A stretch of DNA of 6,689 nucleotides from Chloroflexota bacterium. GTDB taxonomy: Bacteria; Chloroflexota; Anaerolineae; Anaerolineales; UBA4823. The stretch's first letter is position 1. Each line of letters starts with the position of its first letter. Location: the NCBI GenBank assembly GCA_030613705.1, contig JAUWLJ010000116.1, forward strand, positions 1 through 6,689. The letters are read 5' to 3'. Below, piece after piece: positions 5,529-6,689 of the stretch. Below the pieces are notes generated by a model. It saw only the letters and a program-made list of their open reading frames with translations. It was not told where the DNA came from and did no database searches. A program made the position numbers and the translations under genes.

Positions 5529-6689
5529 AAACCTTTTCGAACTCAGCGATCAGCGATTTTGTCTCCAGATGAACTTCTTTGGTATTCATCTGATATGTGG
5601 GAGCATACTGGCCAATTTCGCTGATTGTTAAACAAGTGCGCACTTGCTTAACAAGGTCGTTGTTCACTCCATGAGCCAACAGCAAACCCGACAATTCTGC
5701 CTGGGTCAGGCCAGCTACAGAGCGGTTGAGCTTATCGGATATATAGGTGGTCAGGATGCGTCCGACTGAGCTATAGTAATCACTTGAGTTAATATCGACC
5801 CTCTTTAGAGCCTGGTAGGCTTTTTTGGCTGCTTTTTGATTTCGTTTTGCTTCTGGATTGTTCATTAAATATTGTTTCCGTTTATGCCAGCCGTATTGTC
5901 CGACCAGCAAGAACAAGGGCAGGGTCCACAACAACCAGAACCCAACCCTATGGGTTAATGATGAAGGGAGGCTGTATGATTGGGGAGAATCTTTTATTGG
6001 GCGGATATGACCCACAGAGGAGATCGTTGTTGGACCATCTTCGATCACAACCGGTGCGAGTGGCTGACCATCCGATTCTACGCTGATATCAATTGGATTG
6101 GTGCTGGTGGTTTGATAGGATGCGGATTGCGGGTCAAAGAAGCTAAATTTAATGGCGGGAATGGTGAAATTACCTGGCATTGTGGGTACCAAAACCTGAT
6201 TGATGGAGCGGGCACCGGCCAGTTTCCCATCTTGAGTTCGGATATTCGTGGCTGACTGACTGTCAAAAGCCCGCCACTGCGGTCCTATTTGCCAATCCGG
6301 ATCGGCGAATGTTTTCAGGTTGCCCTCACCAGTGATGGTGATGTTGAGGGTCACCGCGTCGTTTACTTTCGTTTGGTTAGTGTCTACTTCTGCCGAGATG
6401 CTAAAATTCCCGACTGCTCCGGTGAAGTCAACTGGTGCACCATCTGGTAAAGGTTGTACCAATATCTTCTGCGGGAGAGTTTGGATAGCGAAACCGCGGG
6501 AAAATATATCTCCTTCACTGGTGATCACCGCCGGCTCGATTTCAACTTCACCGACCACTGTTGGCAATAATACGGTCTTGATCTCTGTCATGCGAATATC
6601 GCGCCCGGCGACTCGAGTGCCGAATTGCTTTTCCTCTGATGCTGGGTGTACCCAGAAACCGGTAAATTCGGGTTCTTGGTAGGTGTGCC
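5524..6689 (-). CDS. batD: BatD-family protein (oxygen tolerance family), N-terminus outside window
   Basis: The reading frame is open from the right edge to the TAG at 5524-5526, showing 387 residues. An in-frame ATG at 6591 is internal: the 32 codons before it (starting HTYQEPEFTGFWVHPASE) continue the BatD pattern of a GFW strand and a GRDIRMTEI segment. The visible part has PTVVGEVEIEPA, then LPDGAPVDFTGAVGNF (about 81-96), VTLNITITGEGNLK (about 112-125) and the block VLVPTMPGNFTIPAIKFSFFDP (about 165-186). These are typical BatD beta-sandwich repeats exposed outside the membrane. One membrane helix lies at about 248-266 with a basic stop-transfer HKRK, then a cytoplasmic helical tail of about 120 residues. 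BatD works with BatA/BatB von Willebrand-domain proteins, whose genes normally lie upstream, which here means beyond the edge. Its molecular activity is not established. The BatE-like gene follows after 90 bp. Confidence 0.93.
   Translation of the reverse strand, partial: HTYQEPEFTGFWVHPASEEKQFGTRVAGRDIRMTEIKTVLLPTVVGEVEIEPAVITSEGDIFSRGFAIQTLPQKILVQPLPDGAPVDFTGAVGNFSISAEVDTNQTKVNDAVTLNITITGEGNLKTFADPDWQIGPQWRAFDSQSATNIRTQDGKLAGARSINQVLVPTMPGNFTIPAIKFSFFDPQSASYQTTSTNPIDISVESDGQPLAPVVIEDGPTTISSVGHIRPIKDSPQSYSLPSSLTHRVGFWLLWTLPLFLLVGQYGWHKRKQYLMNNPEAKRNQKAAKKAYQALKRVDINSSDYYSSVGRILTTYISDKLNRSVAGLTQAELSGLLLAHGVNNDLVKQVRTCLTISEIGQYAPTYQMNTKEVHLETKSLIAEFEKVL

Overview
The window is a bacterial chromosome segment of roughly balanced GC content. 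All five recognisable genes lie on the minus strand, so transcription runs from high to low coordinates. Nothing in it looks like phage, an insertion sequence, CRISPR or an RNA gene. Taxonomy cannot be settled from the sequence. The mix of a Bat-type operon end, a PhoB-like regulator, a kinase with a 'HELGRPL' phosphoacceptor box, and a DUF1254/DUF1214 protein next to a six-helix membrane protein suggests Chloroflexota (Anaerolineae-like). This is inference from family resemblance, not proof.

Layout in transcription order. (1) 6689-5524: the C-terminal 387 residues of a BatD-family protein whose start lies beyond the right edge. (2) 5433-4609: a BatE-like protein with an N-terminal membrane anchor, TPRs, two further membrane helices and an SH3-like domain. 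These two look like the end of a Bat (aerotolerance-type) operon, and the upstream MoxR/DUF58/BatA-B genes would be expected just outside the window. A terminator-like hairpin lies at 4511-4546. (3) 4358-3660: an OmpR/PhoB-class response regulator. (4) 3657-2242: its partner sensor histidine kinase, translationally coupled to it. (5) After a 291-bp gap with a promoter-like sequence come 1950-1255, an unrecognised six-helix membrane protein, and 1193-1, a DUF1254/DUF1214 protein cut by the left edge.

How the parts may work together. BatD and BatE would sit in the cell envelope with von Willebrand-type Bat proteins. The two-component pair forms its own transcription unit, preceded by an inverted repeat and helically phased ATTGAC-like repeats that may be its binding site. 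The membrane protein and DUF1254 protein form a probable two-gene operon directly downstream of the kinase. Control of that pair by the regulator is possible but unproven. No clearly novel system is evident. The least explained parts are the membrane protein/DUF1254 pair and the two intergenic regulatory regions.
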